A stretch of 7,162 nt of DNA from Accumulibacter sp. (GTDB lineage Bacteria; Pseudomonadota; Gammaproteobacteria; Burkholderiales; Rhodocyclaceae). The position numbers and the translations under genes are program-made. The number at the start of each line of letters is the position of its first letter. Position 1 is the first letter of the stretch. Below, one piece after another: positions 6,063 to 7,162 of this stretch. The stretch is taken from positions 1-7,162 of the forward strand of contig JAISNE010000152.1 in assembly GCA_031276375.1 (NCBI GenBank), in the 5' to 3' direction. The notes beneath the pieces were generated by a model. The model saw only the letters and a program-made list of their open reading frames with translations, ran no database searches and was not told where the DNA came from.

Positions 6063-6899
6063 CTAGATTTCTTGTTCTTCGAATATCGTTTTATAGCTGA
6101 AATAGTAATTGGCAAACGCGATAGACGCGAGGATGAGCGTGACGGCAATCGAAATCACGGGAGTCACAAAAAGCACGACAATATAATTTATTATAAAAAC
6201 AAGCAGCCAGATTACCCCGTTTACGAAAAAAGCCTTCCAGTTATCCAAGCAGGCACAGAAACTGGTCTCAAATGCTTTACCAACGGACATTCCGCGCCGG
6301 ACAATCAGCAGAGGCGAGAACCAATAAGCCATCGAAATGAAAATCCACAGGACGCCAGCGGCATAAAAAACAGGCCGCGTGCTGGCAACATCCTCGACCA
6401 TGGCGTGTCCAAGACAACTTTCTGCTGCATAGAAACCAAGCAGCATACTGGCAAAGTCGTTTACTTCGGCAACAAGGCGGCTTGCTTCAGAAAAATTAAA
6501 CAGCCTAATGATGTCGCCAAGCCACCGACTGGTAAAGTTGTCATAAGAATGAATTATCCATAATGCAGCCAACCATACAACCAATATTCCAACGATAAGG
6601 CTTGTTCCAGAGAGGAACAACAACAGTATCCCTTTCCCATTGACGAAACGCAGATAAAAAGAGAGATCAAGGGATTTCCCATGTTCCATGCCATAGTAGA
6701 TGCCAGCCAGTCCCACGATGATGTTGCCGAATAGCATGATGCTGAATACTCCACCGAGAAGGTGGGCCATGAATAGCGCAGAAGTACAAAACAGGACGAA
6801 AGAAGTCAGGATAGGCAGCACGGGATAACGCAGCATCAGCTTCGTACCTGACGCCAACCACCGCCATCCCGCCGAAGCCGGCAGAATTTTTGCTGTCAT
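6063..6899 (-). CDS. BPSS1780-family polytopic membrane protein
   Basis: Integral inner-membrane protein of 278 residues; the family has no established biochemical function that I know of. It has the family's N-terminal motif (ILPASAGWRWLASGTKLM, residues 5-22) and the C-terminal signature AYWFSPLLIV...GKAFETSFCACLDNWKAFF (191-225). Hydrophobic segments lie at about 26-47, 50-70, 90-117, 178-200, 223-246 and 248-267, suggesting six helices with a longer polar loop at 118-177. ATG at 6899 is chosen because it starts directly before the family motif and has GGAAG (6911-6907) seven nt upstream; a TTG at 6950 is an unlikely alternative. Base composition is strikingly AT-rich compared with neighbours: 6181-6240 has only 20 of 60 G or C. 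A 69-bp direct repeat flanks it. These points suggest recent acquisition, though membrane proteins tend to be AT-richer anyway. Confidence 0.8.
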   Translation of the reverse strand: MTAKILPASAGWRWLASGTKLMLRYPVLPILTSFVLFCTSALFMAHLLGGVFSIMLFGNIIVGLAGIYYGMEHGKSLDLSFYLRFVNGKGILLLFLSGTSLIVGILVVWLAALWIIHSYDNFTSRWLGDIIRLFNFSEASRLVAEVNDFASMLLGFYAAESCLGHAMVEDVASTRPVFYAAGVLWIFISMAYWFSPLLIVRRGMSVGKAFETSFCACLDNWKAFFVNGVIWLLVFIINYIVVLFVTPVISIAVTLILASIAFANYYFSYKTIFEEQEI

Positions 6900-6929
6900 G
6901 GGAGGACTTCCGTAAAGTTGAAAAACAGC

Positions 6930-6935
6930 ATTGTA
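6930..6935 (-). promoter_or_regulatory. Possible -10 box for the BPSS1780-type gene
   Basis: TACAAT on the - strand lies about 30 nt ahead of the ATG at 6899, giving a short leader. There is no recognisable -35 at 16-18 nt spacing; a TTGCTC lies only nine nt away. It sits just outside direct-repeat copy 2, so the gene probably does not depend fully on read-through from the upstream EEP gene. Confidence 0.3.
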
Positions 6936-6948
6936 CTTCCTTGTGAGC

Positions 6949-7016
6949 AAGCGCCGCGCCCGCCGCCGGTTGGATTCCCGAAAGACCAGCGGCCACGCGG
7001 ATGATCGCCGCCGCGG
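6949..7016. repeat. Direct repeat, copy 2 (68 bp)
   Basis: Partner of 5887-5955. It occupies most of the spacer between the EEP gene and the BPSS1780-type gene, and its right end abuts the EEP stop codon (7017-7019). On the - strand a hairpin spans 7024-6998 across that stop: CGGA pairs with TCCG, and TGACCGC with GCGATCA, with one mismatch and one bulged T. No U-tract follows. Confidence 0.7.
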
Positions 7017-7162
7017 TCAATCCGTTTTCCTCTCGTTCAAAAGCAGTTGCGCCGACAACGCGGCGTGGTCGGAGATGTTCGACCACGGCTTGCCGGAGTG
7101 GACCCTGGCCTGTTTGACCGAGAATCCGCGCACGTAGATTCTGTCCAGGCGCAGGACGGGGC
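7017..7162 (-). CDS. Endonuclease/exonuclease/phosphatase (EEP) family protein, C-terminal end only
   Basis: The last 47 residues of a protein whose start lies beyond the right edge. The stretch LRLDRIYVRGFSV (residues 3-15 of the fragment) followed by SDHAALSA (30-37) matches the C-terminal end of the EEP superfamily, where Asp-His in the SDH motif is the catalytic His pair of these Mg-dependent phosphodiesterases. Related proteins include DNA repair nucleases and phospholipid- or phosphoester-cleaving enzymes; the subfamily cannot be set from this fragment. In many betaproteobacteria such a gene lies beside a cardiolipin-synthase-like gene, which would be off the window. It ends with TGA at 7019-7017 and is co-directional with the membrane-protein gene downstream, separated by 117 nt. 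Confidence 0.75.
   Translation of the reverse strand, partial: PVLRLDRIYVRGFSVKQARVHSGKPWSNISDHAALSAQLLLNERKTD

Noticed and set aside
5772..6563. 263-codon + strand frame spanning the GC-rich spacer and the membrane gene
   Set aside because: Its composition changes abruptly where it enters the antisense of the BPSS1780-type gene, and it crosses the repeat and hairpins. No family features.

Overview
The window looks like the chromosome of a GC-rich betaproteobacterium, tentatively of the Rhodocyclales or Nitrosomonadales type. The reasons are the form of the IF2, RbfA and TruB proteins, the presence of a BPSS1780-type membrane protein (a family I know mainly from betaproteobacteria), and a high density of palindromic intergenic repeats. 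The exact genus cannot be read from the sequence.

Layout. Positions 1-4482 (+ strand) hold the tail of the conserved nusA-infB-rbfA-truB translation/RNA-maturation operon: infB (5' truncated by the window edge), rbfA, an unexpected small multidrug resistance (SMR) transporter gene, and truB. IF2 places initiator tRNA on the ribosome, RbfA matures the 30S subunit and TruB makes pseudouridine 55 in tRNA. The SMR gene is an accessory passenger between rbfA and truB. The 5' leader of truB contains half of a palindromic repeat that occurs more completely at 5128-5206.

Positions 4483-5240 contain no convincing gene. They hold hairpins just after truB, two direct copies of a roughly 98-bp element with terminal inverted repeats (4686-4782 and 5001-5098, MITE-like), a 78-bp palindrome with 20-bp perfect arms between them, and a second type of palindromic repeat. 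This is also where the conserved operon ends: neither typA nor rpsO-pnp follows truB here.

Positions 5241-7162 are all on the - strand. From right to left they hold the C-terminus of an endonuclease/exonuclease/phosphatase (EEP) family protein, a 278-residue polytopic BPSS1780-family membrane protein encoded by clearly AT-richer DNA, a GC-rich hairpin-bearing spacer, and a 162-residue single-span membrane protein I do not recognise. A direct repeat of about 69 bp (5887-5955 and 6949-7016) flanks the BPSS1780-type gene.

I see no evidence of a complete new defence or mobile system. The points most worth checking are the MITE-like pair, the repeat-flanked AT-rich membrane gene, the SMR gene inside a core operon, and the unknown membrane protein.
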